DNA from: Pseudomonas cedrina subsp. cedrina
GTDB lineage: Bacteria > Pseudomonadota > Gammaproteobacteria > Pseudomonadales > Pseudomonadaceae
Direction of reading: 5' to 3'
NCBI RefSeq assembly: GCF_001983175.1
Contig: NZ_MNPW01000001.1
Coordinates: 1 to 64,000, forward strand
DNA: 64,000 bases
This document shows, piece by piece, positions 25,987-38,147 of the stretch; positions within the stretch are counted from its first letter, which is position 1, and each line of letters starts with the position of its first letter. A program made the translations under genes and the position numbers. Below the pieces are notes generated by a model. It saw only the letters and a program-made list of their open reading frames with translations. It had not been told where the DNA came from and ran no database searches.

Positions 25987-27948
25987 TCAGTAACCGTGAA
26001 ATTCCCGGGTCTTCTGGGACTTGTGGAAATCGATCCACTCCACCACGTCGTAAGGCAGGTAAAGCTGTACCCTGGCGCGGGAAATGGCGATATACACCGC
26101 GCAAAGCCGCTGATCGAACGCGTAGGCATCCTTGAACTTCACGTTGGTCAGCAGCTCAGGCGTGAGCAGCACCCGATCGAATTCCATGCCACCCGCCTCT
26201 TGCGCCTGCATCAGCAGGCAGCGTTTGCCGGGGACACCGCTCAGACGGTTCAAACGCGTGATGTCCGCGACGTTGAAGCCTTTTTCGAGCTCACTTTCAA
26301 CCCATAGGAACGACTCGTCGAACTGGTTGGCATCGCGCACCTGCTGCCAGTCGTCCATGTCGCTGAAATACGGATGTGGCCCGTTTGCGTTGTGCTCGTT
26401 GCTGTAGAACTGCGGCTTGAACAAGGCGATGACGCTAGTCATGAAGCGCTGCAGATCCTGCTGCGCCGTGCTGTCGGGAAAACCGAACGGGCAGTTGGCC
26501 TGCTGCAACTGGATGGCCCATTTCATGGTGTCCCAATGCGACGCGGTCAACACCACGCAGCCTTCCGGCGGCACGAAGCCCCGGGGGTAATGTTCGATGC
26601 CGACGTCGGCATCCCGGGCGCCTTCGAACGGCGTCTTGCACTTTTGCGAGTGCACGCTGATCAGCGGGTTGACCAGGCGCTCGACGTTGCGCCCTGAGCG
26701 CACGGAATAACTGATATCGGTGTGCCGGACTTCGCGCTTTCTCCTGACCATCACCCCACTGGCCAACTGGTACTCGTCACCGAGGGTGATCAACACCTGG
26801 CGGCCGCGCTCGATGATCTGCAACAAAGACGGCGGGATGTCCTGGCTTTCATCGATCAATACATGGGTGTACCGGGGCGGCACCACGCAGCCTTCGAGGC
26901 TCGCGCGCTTGATCAGCAGCAGCGCCGCGAAGGCCGTCTGACCGGCCCAATGCGGATTGGCCTCCAGGTAAGTCCACATGCGGCTGGAGTACTCCAGCAA
27001 CACTTGGGCCTCCACGTTCGATAGCGGTTGCTTGAAATGCGGCAAATGCCTGGCCGACAAGCTGTGATGGTTGGAGTGACAATAATGCTCGAGCACTTTC
27101 AGGCAGATAGCCAGCGTCGCCGGGCCATCGTGAGTTCGCCAGCCGTGGATATCCAGGGCCTGCGCCACCTCATTCTTGCCCGGCATTCGGGCCGGCGCGT
27201 GTGGCGCGGGTTGGCGTGGCCCTTGCAGCAGCGCCTTGGCGAAGGCCGCAAAGGTGGAGCCGGCCTTGCTGTCTTGCGCCAAGCCCATGCGTTCACGCAG
27301 GGTCGCCAGCTTGGCTCCGGTGCGGGCCAGCACCAGGGTCTGGGCGGGCCGCAGGCACTCCATCAAGGCGCCCAGCAGATGGCTCTTGCCGATGCCGGCA
27401 TAGCCTTGCACATGCAGGTCTTCGTTGAGGTTGGCGCGGAAGGTGCGCACCAACTTGTCCTGGGCCGGGCTGAGCCAGCGTTCGCGGTGCCGGGGGGTGA
27501 CCATCTGCTGACTGAACGGGTCATTGCTGCGCAGGTGGCGAACCTTATAGCCGATGTCCCATTTGCCTGTAGGCAGCAGGTAATCGCGCGCCGCGACTTC
27601 TTCGGCCGACAGCAGGCGCAGGTTCACATTTTTGAGTGCATTGAAACCGAAGTACAACTTGCGCGGATCAAACAGCCGCTGGGCTTCGGACAGCAACGTC
27701 GCGGCACCTGACGGCGCGGTGTCCACCGCCCAACCGATCAGCTTGGCCAGGACGCGCTCGGCGCCAGCGCAGGTCAGGTCCTTTTCCGCGGCCTGGGCCA
27801 GGTTCTGAATGACCAGTACCGCGGCCAGTTCCGGATCCGTCAGGCCGACAAGGGCCTTGGCGCCGTCCTCGCCGAGCAGGGCCGTGCAGGTTTCATCCGT
27901 GACAGGCAGGAAGACGGGGCTGGCTAAATCAAAATGTTCCGGTTGCAT
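25987..27948 (-). CDS. superfamily-I (UvrD-like) helicase/ATPase of unknown role
   Basis: A 653-residue ATPase. Residues 1-150 match nothing I recognise. Walker A is QGYAGIGKSHLL near 203. The Walker B/motif II is HVLIDESQDIPPSLLQ near 364, the DExxD form typical of UvrD/Rep helicases, and motif III follows as TLGDEYQLASG. Late motifs include AGGMEFDRVLLTPELL (motif V-like) and YIAISRARVQLYLP (motif VI). A helicase or nucleic-acid ATPase is likely; repair or defence roles are both possible. It begins 38 bases after the small gene upstream on the same strand and ends 147 bases before the muramidase gene, so it need not share that operon. Confidence 0.75.
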   Translation of the reverse strand: MQPEHFDLASPVFLPVTDETCTALLGEDGAKALVGLTDPELAAVLVIQNLAQAAEKDLTCAGAERVLAKLIGWAVDTAPSGAATLLSEAQRLFDPRKLYFGFNALKNVNLRLLSAEEVAARDYLLPTGKWDIGYKVRHLRSNDPFSQQMVTPRHRERWLSPAQDKLVRTFRANLNEDLHVQGYAGIGKSHLLGALMECLRPAQTLVLARTGAKLATLRERMGLAQDSKAGSTFAAFAKALLQGPRQPAPHAPARMPGKNEVAQALDIHGWRTHDGPATLAICLKVLEHYCHSNHHSLSARHLPHFKQPLSNVEAQVLLEYSSRMWTYLEANPHWAGQTAFAALLLIKRASLEGCVVPPRYTHVLIDESQDIPPSLLQIIERGRQVLITLGDEYQLASGVMVRRKREVRHTDISYSVRSGRNVERLVNPLISVHSQKCKTPFEGARDADVGIEHYPRGFVPPEGCVVLTASHWDTMKWAIQLQQANCPFGFPDSTAQQDLQRFMTSVIALFKPQFYSNEHNANGPHPYFSDMDDWQQVRDANQFDESFLWVESELEKGFNVADITRLNRLSGVPGKRCLLMQAQEAGGMEFDRVLLTPELLTNVKFKDAYAFDQRLCAVYIAISRARVQLYLPYDVVEWIDFHKSQKTREFHGY

Positions 27949-27986
27949 AGTTCCTCGCAGCCAGGGGCCGACGTATGTTGCGGGAG

Positions 27987-28454
27987 TCAGGCATTATCGC
28001 GGCTGTTCAGCTCGAATCGATATTCGCCCAACGAGCCCGACATACCGCCGCGACTCGCTTGAGCCCCAGGCGCCATCGCATTGATCTGTTGCTGGAGTTC
28101 GAAGACGGCCATGTCGAGCAGCCTGCGCAAGTCTTCGACACTCTGCGCCGCCACATTCAATTGCAGCGTGCAGGCGCCCGTGAGCGGTGGCGCCGCCTGC
28201 TCGGCGCCTGGCGCGGGGTCATCGTTCACGTCAGCCGCGCGGATCATCTCAGCCTGGCTGAGGATCTCGGCGTGCTCGTCGTCCATGAGGTCCAGCACCC
28301 TCGACAACTCCAGGGTCTGTTCGGGGTGCGATTGGATACGGTCCTTGATCTCCAGGCGCCGCATCTGCCACTCGCGCAGTTTTTCGCGGGTGAGGTCGTC
28401 CACTTTTTCCACGGGTACTGTCTCCGAATGCCGGGCACTGGAGTATGCCGCCAT
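27987..28454 (-). CDS. hypothetical protein between ffs and the helicase-like gene
   Basis: About 155 residues with no recognised domain. The middle is helical and charged (LTREKLREWQMRRLEIKDRI, then LSRVLDLMDDEHAEILSQAE), followed by a Pro/Ala linker and a C-terminal part with LQLNVAAQSVEDLRRLLDMA. There is no signal peptide. The ATG at 28454 is used, but a GTG at 28412 has a better ribosome site (GGAG nine bases upstream) and would give 141 residues. It lies 38 bases upstream of the helicase-like gene in the same direction, so the two may act together. Confidence 0.6.
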   Translation of the reverse strand: MAAYSSARHSETVPVEKVDDLTREKLREWQMRRLEIKDRIQSHPEQTLELSRVLDLMDDEHAEILSQAEMIRAADVNDDPAPGAEQAAPPLTGACTLQLNVAAQSVEDLRRLLDMAVFELQQQINAMAPGAQASRGGMSGSLGEYRFELNSRDNA

Positions 28455-28533
28455 GGACCGCTCGATGGCAGATGGCGTGAAAACATTTTTGAATTGAATT
28501 TGAAGGAGGTGTTGCAAGGAAGAGCGTTATGGA

Positions 28534-28643
28534 GGCAACCCCACCAGCCACACCCCGGCACACAATGTTCCCGCTGTGGCTGCTGCCTTCCGGCTCTGAC
28601 CAGGTTCACGGGTAATCGTTGCGGGGGGACCGATGGGGTCACC
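28534..28643 (-). ncRNA. ffs: 4.5S signal recognition particle RNA
   Basis: The minus strand reads as a bacterial small SRP RNA. The apical domain contains ACCTGGTCAGAGCCGGAAGG, then CAGCAGCCA, the GGAA tetraloop and the symmetric and asymmetric internal loops that bind Ffh. The 5' arm GGTGACCCCA pairs with the 3' arm TGGGGTTGCC, closing a hairpin of about 110 bases. The conserved GTGTGCCGGGGTGTGGCTGG follows on the 3' side. Exact ends are estimated from the pairing. The RNA targets ribosomes making membrane proteins to FtsY. Confidence 0.93.
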
Positions 28644-28675
28644 ATAACGACGCCTGCCTCTCGGCAAGCGGGGCC

Positions 28676-28703
28676 ATTGTACCGATCTCATCGGAAGTTA
28701 CAA
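28676..28703 (-). promoter_or_regulatory. sigma-70-type promoter of ffs
   Basis: On the minus strand TTGTAA (28703-28698) and TACAAT (28681-28676) are separated by 16 bases. Transcription would start near 28669, giving a leader of about 26 bases before the mature 4.5S end, similar to the RNase P-cleaved leader known in E. coli. Confidence 0.6.
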
Positions 28704-28754
28704 CCGTTGGCGCTGGATTAAAAATATGAGGGGGCTCAAGCACTTGTTGAGGCT

Positions 28755-28890
28755 CTGTAGTGAGCGGGCTTGCCCCGCGCCGGGGGGCGAAGCCGCCCCA
28801 ATAAAGACACCTCGGTGCTCCAGTTAAAACCGAGTCGCCTGGGTTGGGGCGGCTTCGCCACCCAGCGCGGGGCAAGCCCGCTCACTACAG
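28755..28890. repeat. REPIN with perfect 26-base arms
   Basis: CTGTAGTGAGCGGGCTTGCC plus CCGCGC at 28755-28780, and its exact reverse complement at 28865-28890. Inner complements (GGCGAAGCCGCCCC / GGGGCGGCTTCGCC) extend the hairpin. It lies between ffs and the zinc peptidase gene. Confidence 0.88.
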
Positions 28891-28908
28891 TCGATCACCG
28901 GGTACTGG

Positions 28909-30075
28909 TCACTGCGCTTGTATCACCTCATCCGCGCGGCCGCCCTCCTCCTGAATCACCAAGTGAATGAAGTGCAACTTGGCGACGACCGCCGGTGGCA
29001 GCACGAAGGGGTAAAAGTCCGGTTGGCCCATGCTGCGCGACAGTTCGTTGAGCATGCCGGCCAGTTCGATCCAGGCGTTGACGAACGACAGGAACGCGGC
29101 ACCGCCGGGGTGTTCGGGGTCGTAGAGCGTGCCGAGCGGGAATGGCGGGTAGTCCAGGTCCATCGAGCGGGCGCTCATGCCGAAGCCCAGGGCCGTGTCG
29201 ACGGCGTCCATCATGTGCAGGTAATGGGCCCAGGTTTCGGCCCAGTCTTCCCAGGGGTGCATGGTGGCGTAGGCGCTGACGCAGGTTTGCTGCCAGTCGG
29301 GTCGCGGGCCGTTCTGGTAGTGCTGGTCGAGGGCGTCGGCGTACCTGGCGCGTTCGTCGCCGAACAGGTTGCGAAACGGTTCGAGCCAGTGGGTATTGGC
29401 GATCAGGCGGTCCCAGTAGTAGTGGCCGACTTCATGGCGGAAATGCCCGAGCAGGGTGCGATAGGGTTCGCGCATCTGTACGCGCACCTTCTCGCGGTGA
29501 GCGTCGTCAGCTTCCTTGATGTCGAGGGTGATCAGGCCATTGGCGTGGCCGGTCATGGGGGCGTTGCCTTCCAGATCGATACCGACGAAGTCGAAGGCCA
29601 GGCCGTTGTTCTCGTCGACGCTCTTGGGCACCACGTTCAGGCCCAGGGCGACCAGCTGCGCGACCAGGCGGCGCTTGGCGGTCTCGACCTTGCGCCAGCG
29701 CTCGTGGTTTTCCGGGATCGACAGATCGGGAATGGTGCGGTTCAGGCTGCATGCGACGCACAGCGGTGCCGTGCTGTGGGCCGGGACCAGCCAGTTGCAG
29801 GCGGCCGGGGTATCAAGGTTGGCGCAGCGGCGGAAGGCGCCGGCGTCGAGGTTGTCGTCCTGCAGCCAAGTACCTTCGACCGGGCCGGGCTGCAGGGAGG
29901 ACAGGCGGCTTTGTTGCGGCAGGTAGCCCAGCAACGCCTGGCAGGCCAGGCACTGGCTGTTGCGAAAGAACAGGGACTGCCCGCAACGACATTGCCATAC
30001 CTTGCTGTCGCGAGAGGTGCCGGCGACGAAAGGTGCAGCGATGCGCGAACTGAGTTGCTCGAAGTAGCGGAACAT
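28909..30075 (-). CDS. putative zinc-binding metallopeptidase with zinc ribbon
   Basis: A 388-residue protein of the Peptidase_Mx type. The N-terminal zinc ribbon has two Cys pairs (CRCG and CLAC, about residues 29-46). The HExxH-like motif is RHEVGHYYW near 214, with a conserved downstream EDWAETWAHYLHM near 280 that could give the third ligand. There is no signal peptide, so it is probably cytoplasmic. The family is widespread in proteobacteria but its substrate is not known. It lies alone between ffs and ligA, flanked by two REPINs. Confidence 0.82.
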   Translation of the reverse strand: MFRYFEQLSSRIAAPFVAGTSRDSKVWQCRCGQSLFFRNSQCLACQALLGYLPQQSRLSSLQPGPVEGTWLQDDNLDAGAFRRCANLDTPAACNWLVPAHSTAPLCVACSLNRTIPDLSIPENHERWRKVETAKRRLVAQLVALGLNVVPKSVDENNGLAFDFVGIDLEGNAPMTGHANGLITLDIKEADDAHREKVRVQMREPYRTLLGHFRHEVGHYYWDRLIANTHWLEPFRNLFGDERARYADALDQHYQNGPRPDWQQTCVSAYATMHPWEDWAETWAHYLHMMDAVDTALGFGMSARSMDLDYPPFPLGTLYDPEHPGGAAFLSFVNAWIELAGMLNELSRSMGQPDFYPFVLPPAVVAKLHFIHLVIQEEGGRADEVIQAQ

Positions 30076-30121
30076 GGCGATCTCTCCCTGGGTGACTGAG
30101 ACTAGATCATTTCGCTCTCAA

Positions 30122-30235
30122 GATCGTTCCCACGCTCCGCGTGGGCATGCATCCGATGACGCTCTGCGTCATGCCTTTCAAGAGCAGACGCGGAGCGTCC
30201 AGGGCGGCATTCCCACGCGGAGCGTGGGAACGATC
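30122..30235. repeat. REPIN, GTTCCCACGCTCCGCGTGGGAA type
   Basis: GATCGTTCCCACGCTCCGCG at the left and CGCGGAGCGTGGGAACGATC at the right are exact complements over 20 bases, with inner GATGACGC/GCGTCAT arms. It ends two bases before the ligA stop codon and may act as its transcription end. Confidence 0.88.
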
Positions 30236-30236
30236 G

Positions 30237-32612
<2,376 letters not shown>

Positions 32613-32689
32613 TCAAAAAGCAAAAGAGCAGCCGAAGCTGCTCAAATGGTAGTGCGCTTATTCTATCCGACAACGCCGAGTTGCAATCC

Positions 32690-33553
32690 TCAGCGTTTTT
32701 GTGTCAGGGCGCGACGCTCGAACTCGACGATGCGCTGACGGTAGTGTTCGATGGTCTGGGCAGTGAGGACGCTGCGCTGATCGTCCTTGAGCTCGCCATT
32801 GAGTTCCTGGGACAGCTTGCGCGCCGCGGCCACCATCACGTCGAATGCTTGCTTGGGGTGACGCGGGCCGGGCAGACCCAGGAAGAAACTCACCGCCGGC
32901 GTGCTGAACAGGTCGATATCGTCCAGGTCGAAGGTGCCCGGCTTGACCGCGTTGGCCATGGAAAACAGCACTTCGCCATTACCGGCCATGCTTTCGTGAC
33001 GGTGGAAAATATCCATCTCGCCAAAACGCAGGCCGCTTTCCAGAATGTTCTGCAACAGAGCCGGGCCCTTGAACCCGGCGGCGTCGCGGCAGATCACGCT
33101 GATCACCAGCACTTCCTCGGCGGCAGGCTGATCGTTGACCGATTGGCGCGGCGCGTTCTTGCCGGCGTTTTCATCCGGGAAATCATCGTCGCGGCTGCTG
33201 AAGCTCGGGCCTTCATCGACGTCGAGGTTCAGGTCGCCCTGATGCGGCTCGGCGCCAGCGGTGCTGCCACGCTTGCCACGCTTGGACGACGGCTCGCGGG
33301 CTTCACGCAGCGGCGCGCTCATGGACGGCAAGTCATGCTCGTCCAGCTGCGGCTCCTTATGGGTGTCCAGCACACGGGGCGGCCCCAGCAGCTCGGCGCT
33401 GCCGTCGTCGTCGGGCAAGTTGGACAGGTTGCGGTCCAGACGGAATTTGAGCTTGCCCTTGCCACCGCGCATGCGGCGCCAGCCATCAAAAAGAATACCG
33501 GCAATGACAATAATGCCGATGACGATCAGCCACTCGCGCAGACCGATTTCCAT
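32690..33553 (-). CDS. zipA: cell division protein ZipA
   Basis: A 287-residue inner-membrane anchor for FtsZ. The N-terminal helix lies at about residues 6-24 ([20 protein letters not shown]), then a basic stretch ([17 protein letters not shown]), a long acidic/Pro-rich linker, and the C-terminal FtsZ-binding domain from about 150 ([20 protein letters not shown]). The ATG at 33553 (MEIGLREWL) is the conserved start. It lies 86 bases upstream of ligA in the same direction. Confidence 0.94.
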   Translation of the reverse strand: MEIGLREWLIVIGIIVIAGILFDGWRRMRGGKGKLKFRLDRNLSNLPDDDGSAELLGPPRVLDTHKEPQLDEHDLPSMSAPLREAREPSSKRGKRGSTAGAEPHQGDLNLDVDEGPSFSSRDDDFPDENAGKNAPRQSVNDQPAAEEVLVISVICRDAAGFKGPALLQNILESGLRFGEMDIFHRHESMAGNGEVLFSMANAVKPGTFDLDDIDLFSTPAVSFFLGLPGPRHPKQAFDVMVAAARKLSQELNGELKDDQRSVLTAQTIEHYRQRIVEFERRALTQKR

Positions 33554-33812
33554 GTAATCCCGTGCCTCTAATAAAAAATGCTGAAAAATAAGGGGTTTAG
33601 CTCTGTGCAAACCGCTTTAAAACGTGGCGCCAACTCTATGTTCTGACTGACGTTTTGCCCACGCATACGAAAATTTGACATTAAACTAGCACGACCAAAG
33701 ATAACTTTACACCGTCTGTCAAAAAGCCTTGAGCAAATATGTCCATTTGCCACTTTCACCAGGGTGGTAAAGCGTCTTACCGCACGCTATGAAAATTCGC
33801 TGCGGGCAGGGT

Positions 33813-36800
33813 TCAAGACTCCACCATCGCCATCGCTTCTTCCACATCCACCGCCACCAAACGCGAACAGCCCGGTTCATGCATCGTGACCCCCATCAAC
33901 TGATCAGCCATTTCCATGGCGATCTTGTTGTGGGTGATATAGATGAACTGCACGGTCTGGGACATCTCCTTGACCAGGCGCGCATAGCGTCCAACGTTAG
34001 CGTCATCCAGCGGGGCGTCAACTTCATCGAGCATGCAGAACGGCGCCGGGTTCAGCTTGAAGATGGCAAATACCAAGGCCAATGCGGTCAGGGCTTTTTC
34101 ACCGCCGGACAACAAATGGATGGTGCTGTTCTTCTTGCCCGGCGGCCGCGCCATGATCGTCACCCCTGTATCGAGTAGATCTTCGCCCGTCAGTTCCAAG
34201 TAAGCGCTGCCACCGCCGAAAACTTTTGGGAATAAGGCCTGTAAACCGCCATTAATCTGATCAAAGGTATCCTTGAAGCGGTTGCGGGTTTCCTTGTCGA
34301 TCTTGCGGATCACGTTTTCCAGGGTGTCCAGGGCTTCAACCAGGTCGGCGTTCTGGGCATCCAGGTAACGTTTGCGTTCCGATTGCTGCTGGTATTCGTC
34401 GATGGCCGCCAAGTTGATCGCGCCAAGCCGCTGGATACGTGCGGCAATGCGTTCGAGTTCTTCTTCGGCGTCTTTTTCATTGGCCTCGGCGGTCAAGGTA
34501 TTGAGCACGCCGTGCAGGTCGTAGCCATCTTCCAGCAACTGGTCCTGCAGGGTTTTGCGGCGCACGGTCAGGGCTTGCCATTCCATGCGTTGTTGCTCGA
34601 GCTGGCCGCGAATCAATTGGGATTGCTGCTCGGCCTGGGTCCGGCGTTTTTCGGCGTCACGCAATTCGCGGTCGGCGTCTTCCAGGGCGATCTGCGCGGT
34701 TTTGAGTTCTTCGTCGACGGTCATGCGCTTGTCGAGCAACTCTTCGAGCTTGAGGCGCAGCTCTTCCAGCGGCGCTTCGCCCTCTTCCAGGTTGAGGCTC
34801 AGTTGCTCGCGCTTTTCAGTGAGGCGTTCGGATTGCATCTCCAGGCGCTCAAGGGCCTGGGCCGTGGAGCTGTGCTGGGCACGCAGGGAGCCGAGGCGCA
34901 CCGCCAACTGGTGCGCATGGTCCTTGTGCTGGCGGGCTTCCTGGCGCACGCGGTCGAGGCGTTCGCGCAGGCTGTCGCGCTGGGCCAACAGCAGTTCGCG
35001 CTGCTCGGTGTCGAGGGCCATGCTGTCGAGGGCTTCCTGCAGTTGCAGGCGCGCCTCGCCGATCTGTTCGTGTTCCAGCGCGCGCTGCTCGCCCATTTCG
35101 GCGACTTCTTCGTCGAGACGGGTGCGGCGCAGGGTCAATTGTTCGGCCTTGGCTTTGCTCGCCGAGAGCTGAGCCTTCAATTCGCCTTGCTGACGCGCTT
35201 CGTCCTGCAACAGGCGGCGCAGGTGTTCGCGGCCGGTCTCTTGTTGGCGCTGGGTGGCGCGCAGGGTTTGCAGTTCGGTTTCCAGGCTTTCGAGGGTTGC
35301 CTCGCGCTCTTCACGTTCGGCGCTGAGGTTGACGATTTCCTGGCCACGGGCCAATACACCGCTTTCGGCTTCACTGGCGCGGCGAACGCGCAGGAAGTGG
35401 CGGCCGACCCAGAAGCCGTCGCGGCTGATCAGGCTCTCACCGGCGCCCAGTTGACCGCGCTGGGCCAAGGCCTGCTCAAGTGACTCGACCGGCTTGATCT
35501 GGCCCAGCCACGGCGCCAGGTCAATCGCCGCCTCCACCTTGTCCAGCAGGCTGCCCGGCACACGCGCGCCATCGGCTGCGGGGCTGAGCAAACGCAAGTC
35601 GCCCTGGGCAAAACCGGCCAGGTCGAAGCCGCCAAAATCGTCCACCAGCACCGCTTGCAGGTCGGCGCCGAGGACGGTTTCGACCGCCAGTTCCCAGCCG
35701 GCTTCCACCTTCAAGCCTTCGGCCAAACGCGGGCGCTCAGCCAAGTGCTGATCGCGCAGCCATTCGGCCGTGCCGGTGCCGGGGTCGAGCGCGGCTTGCT
35801 GCAACGCTTCAAGGGAGGCCAGGCGACCATTGAGCCGCTGCAAATCGCCCTGGGCCTGCTGCTGCGCCTGGGTCGCCTGTTGCAGTTGCTGACGCAATTG
35901 CTCCAGGCGCTCCACTTGCTGTTCTTCGCTGGCTTCCAGTTCTTCGAGCGTCATTTCGCTCTCGGCCAGTTGCTCGCTCAGTTCCAGGATCGCCGCGTCT
36001 TCCGGGTCGGCGGCGAGCAACACGCGCTCTTCCTGCAGACGGCGCTGGCGCTCGGCCAGGCGCTCCATGCTGGTTTCCAACTGCTGGATACGCGACTGCT
36101 GCACCTCCGCCTGGCGACGTGGCTCGGCGGATTGCAGGTTGAAGGTGTCCCACTGCTCCTGCCACGCGTGCATGGTGGTTTCGGCTTCTTCCAGGGCGGC
36201 GGCGGCCTCTTCGGCGGCGGCGCTGGTGATTTCCTGCTCGGGAGTGAGCATGTCCAGCTCTTCGCCGAGGGTCAGCAGCAAGGTGCGGTCATGGCCCAGG
36301 TGCGATTCGGTTTCCAGGCGCGCGCGTTCGGCTTCCTTCAAGTCATCCTGCAACTGGCGCAGGCGCTGCTGGCCGTGCTGGATGCTCTGTTCCACGCGGG
36401 CGATATCGCCGCCCACCGAATAGAACCGGCCCTGCACCAGATTGAAGCGCTCTGACAAGTCATGGTGCCCGTCACGCAGGCGCTCGATGCTGGCGTCGGC
36501 GTTGCGCTGTTCGGCCACCAGCGCTTCAAAGCTGATTTCCTGGGTGCCGATGATCGCTTCGCGCTGGCCGACCTGATCATTCAGCGCCTGCCAGCGCAGG
36601 GCCGACAGTTGCGCCTTGAGCTGGCGCTCTTCGCCCTTGTATTCCTGATACTTCTCGGCGGCCTGGGCCTGGCGGTGCAGGCGCTCCAACTGGCGCTCCA
36701 GCTCTTCGCGCAGGTCGGTCAGGCGGGCGAGGTTCTCGTGGGTGCGGCGGATGCGGTTTTCGGTCTCACGACGGCGCTCCTTGTACTTGGAGATGCCGGC

Positions 36801-37301
36801 GGCTTCTTCGATAAAGTTGCGCAGGTCTTCGGGCTTGGCTTCGATCAGCTTGGAGATCATGCCCTGCTCGATGATCGAATAGCTGCGCGGGCCCAGGCCT
36901 GTGCCGAGGAAAATATCGGTGATGTCGCGACGCCGGCACTTGGTGCCGTTGAGGAAGTAACTGTTCTGGCTGTCGCGCGTGACTTTGCGGCGGATGGAGA
37001 TTTCCGCGTAGGCGGCGTATTCGCCGACCAGGGTGCCGTCAGAGTTGTCGAACACCAGTTCGATGCTGGCCTGGCTGACCGGCTTGCGGCTGGTGGAGCC
37101 GTTGAAGATGACGTCGGTCATCGACTCGCCGCGCAGGTTTTTTGCCGAGCTCTCGCCCATCACCCAACGGACGGCGTCGATGATATTCGACTTGCCGCAG
37201 CCATTGGGCCCGACCACCGCCGCCATGTTACTGGGGAAGTTCACCGTGGTCGGGTCGACGAAGGATTTGAACCCCGCCAGTTTGATGCACTTGAGCCGCA
37301 C
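33813..37301 (-). CDS. smc: chromosome segregation protein SMC
   Basis: A 1162-residue condensin ATPase. The N-terminal head has GPNGCGKSNI Walker A near 32. Two long coiled coils (about 170-500 and 670-1000) flank a hinge near 510-620 (GWELAVETVLGADLQAVLVDDF). The C-terminal head has the signature LSGGEKALTALALVFA and the Walker B FCMLDEVDAPLDD. It is two bases downstream of a GntR gene and 260 bases upstream of zipA. No scpA or scpB is in the window. Confidence 0.97.
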   Translation of the reverse strand: MRLKCIKLAGFKSFVDPTTVNFPSNMAAVVGPNGCGKSNIIDAVRWVMGESSAKNLRGESMTDVIFNGSTSRKPVSQASIELVFDNSDGTLVGEYAAYAEISIRRKVTRDSQNSYFLNGTKCRRRDITDIFLGTGLGPRSYSIIEQGMISKLIEAKPEDLRNFIEEAAGISKYKERRRETENRIRRTHENLARLTDLREELERQLERLHRQAQAAEKYQEYKGEERQLKAQLSALRWQALNDQVGQREAIIGTQEISFEALVAEQRNADASIERLRDGHHDLSERFNLVQGRFYSVGGDIARVEQSIQHGQQRLRQLQDDLKEAERARLETESHLGHDRTLLLTLGEELDMLTPEQEITSAAAEEAAAALEEAETTMHAWQEQWDTFNLQSAEPRRQAEVQQSRIQQLETSMERLAERQRRLQEERVLLAADPEDAAILELSEQLAESEMTLEELEASEEQQVERLEQLRQQLQQATQAQQQAQGDLQRLNGRLASLEALQQAALDPGTGTAEWLRDQHLAERPRLAEGLKVEAGWELAVETVLGADLQAVLVDDFGGFDLAGFAQGDLRLLSPAADGARVPGSLLDKVEAAIDLAPWLGQIKPVESLEQALAQRGQLGAGESLISRDGFWVGRHFLRVRRASEAESGVLARGQEIVNLSAEREEREATLESLETELQTLRATQRQQETGREHLRRLLQDEARQQGELKAQLSASKAKAEQLTLRRTRLDEEVAEMGEQRALEHEQIGEARLQLQEALDSMALDTEQRELLLAQRDSLRERLDRVRQEARQHKDHAHQLAVRLGSLRAQHSSTAQALERLEMQSERLTEKREQLSLNLEEGEAPLEELRLKLEELLDKRMTVDEELKTAQIALEDADRELRDAEKRRTQAEQQSQLIRGQLEQQRMEWQALTVRRKTLQDQLLEDGYDLHGVLNTLTAEANEKDAEEELERIAARIQRLGAINLAAIDEYQQQSERKRYLDAQNADLVEALDTLENVIRKIDKETRNRFKDTFDQINGGLQALFPKVFGGGSAYLELTGEDLLDTGVTIMARPPGKKNSTIHLLSGGEKALTALALVFAIFKLNPAPFCMLDEVDAPLDDANVGRYARLVKEMSQTVQFIYITHNKIAMEMADQLMGVTMHEPGCSRLVAVDVEEAMAMVES

Positions 37302-37303
37302 GT

Positions 37304-37963
37304 TTAGGCGTCCGCCAACGCGGCGATGACCAGCGAGCTGCTGCGCTGGCAGTAGGCCGACAGCACCTGGCGAATCTGTACCAGGTCACGGGCCAATACG
37401 GCGGCGAGCAGTTGTTCGAACAGCGCCAGGTATTCGCTCATCGACGCCTTGCGTTGATCCAGGGCCAGGTAATAGGCGCGGTTCATCGCCGGCTGCAGGT
37501 TCTCGACGGTCTCCTGCAGATACGGGTTGTTGGCGAAGGGGTACGCGGCGCGCATCACGTTGAAGCTTTCTTCAACGAAGGCGCGGATGTCTTCGCGCTC
37601 ATAGCTGACCTGCAGGCGCTGCTGGATCTGCAGGAACGGCGCCATGTCCGCCTGGCTCTGCCAGCCTTCGGCGACCGCATTGCCGAGCAGGATGTACATT
37701 TCGCCCATCAAGGTGCACAGGCTCTGCACTTTGTGCGCCGTCAGCTCGGTAACGTGGGCGCCACGGCGCGGCAGGATCGCGATCAGGTGGCGACGTTCGA
37801 GGATCAACAGGGCTTCGCGCACGGAACCACGGCTGACATTGAGTGCCAGCGTGACCTTTTGCTCCTGGATCCGCTCCCCAGGCTTGAGATCGCCGCGAAT
37901 GATGCGTTCGGCGAGGTGGTGAGCGATTTGCTCGGCGAGACTGTCCGGCGCCTTGAACGTCAT
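37304..37963 (-). CDS. GntR-family (FCD) transcriptional regulator
   Basis: A 219-residue regulator. The N-terminal winged helix reads LAEQIAHHLAERIIRGDLKPGERIQEQKVTLALNVSRGSVREAL when joined, and the C-terminal helical FCD effector domain covers about 80-210. It is divergent from xdhA across 280 bases that contain two TGAC-N6-GTCA dyads, so it may sense a purine and control xdhABC. It is also translated directly ahead of smc (2-base gap). P. aeruginosa has the same order. Confidence 0.9.
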   Translation of the reverse strand: MTFKAPDSLAEQIAHHLAERIIRGDLKPGERIQEQKVTLALNVSRGSVREALLILERRHLIAILPRRGAHVTELTAHKVQSLCTLMGEMYILLGNAVAEGWQSQADMAPFLQIQQRLQVSYEREDIRAFVEESFNVMRAAYPFANNPYLQETVENLQPAMNRAYYLALDQRKASMSEYLALFEQLLAAVLARDLVQIRQVLSAYCQRSSSLVIAALADA

Positions 37964-38147
37964 GTTTTCCCTTCAAAATCTTCTATCGGTACAAGCGCGG
38001 CAGTGTAGCGCATTGGCCCGCTGATGGCGCTACGCCCACGGCGGCGAATTTGGCACGGAATAAGCAGCGCTTGCCGTGTATCAGCCTGCAAAATCACCGG
38101 TTTCAGAAGACTGGACCATAATTGAAAGTGTTGTAACTGCAATTTCT

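Noticed and set aside
27987..28517. Longer start (TTG at 28517) for the gene beside ffs
   Set aside because: It starts on a TTG without a ribosome site and would run close to the end of the 4.5S RNA gene.
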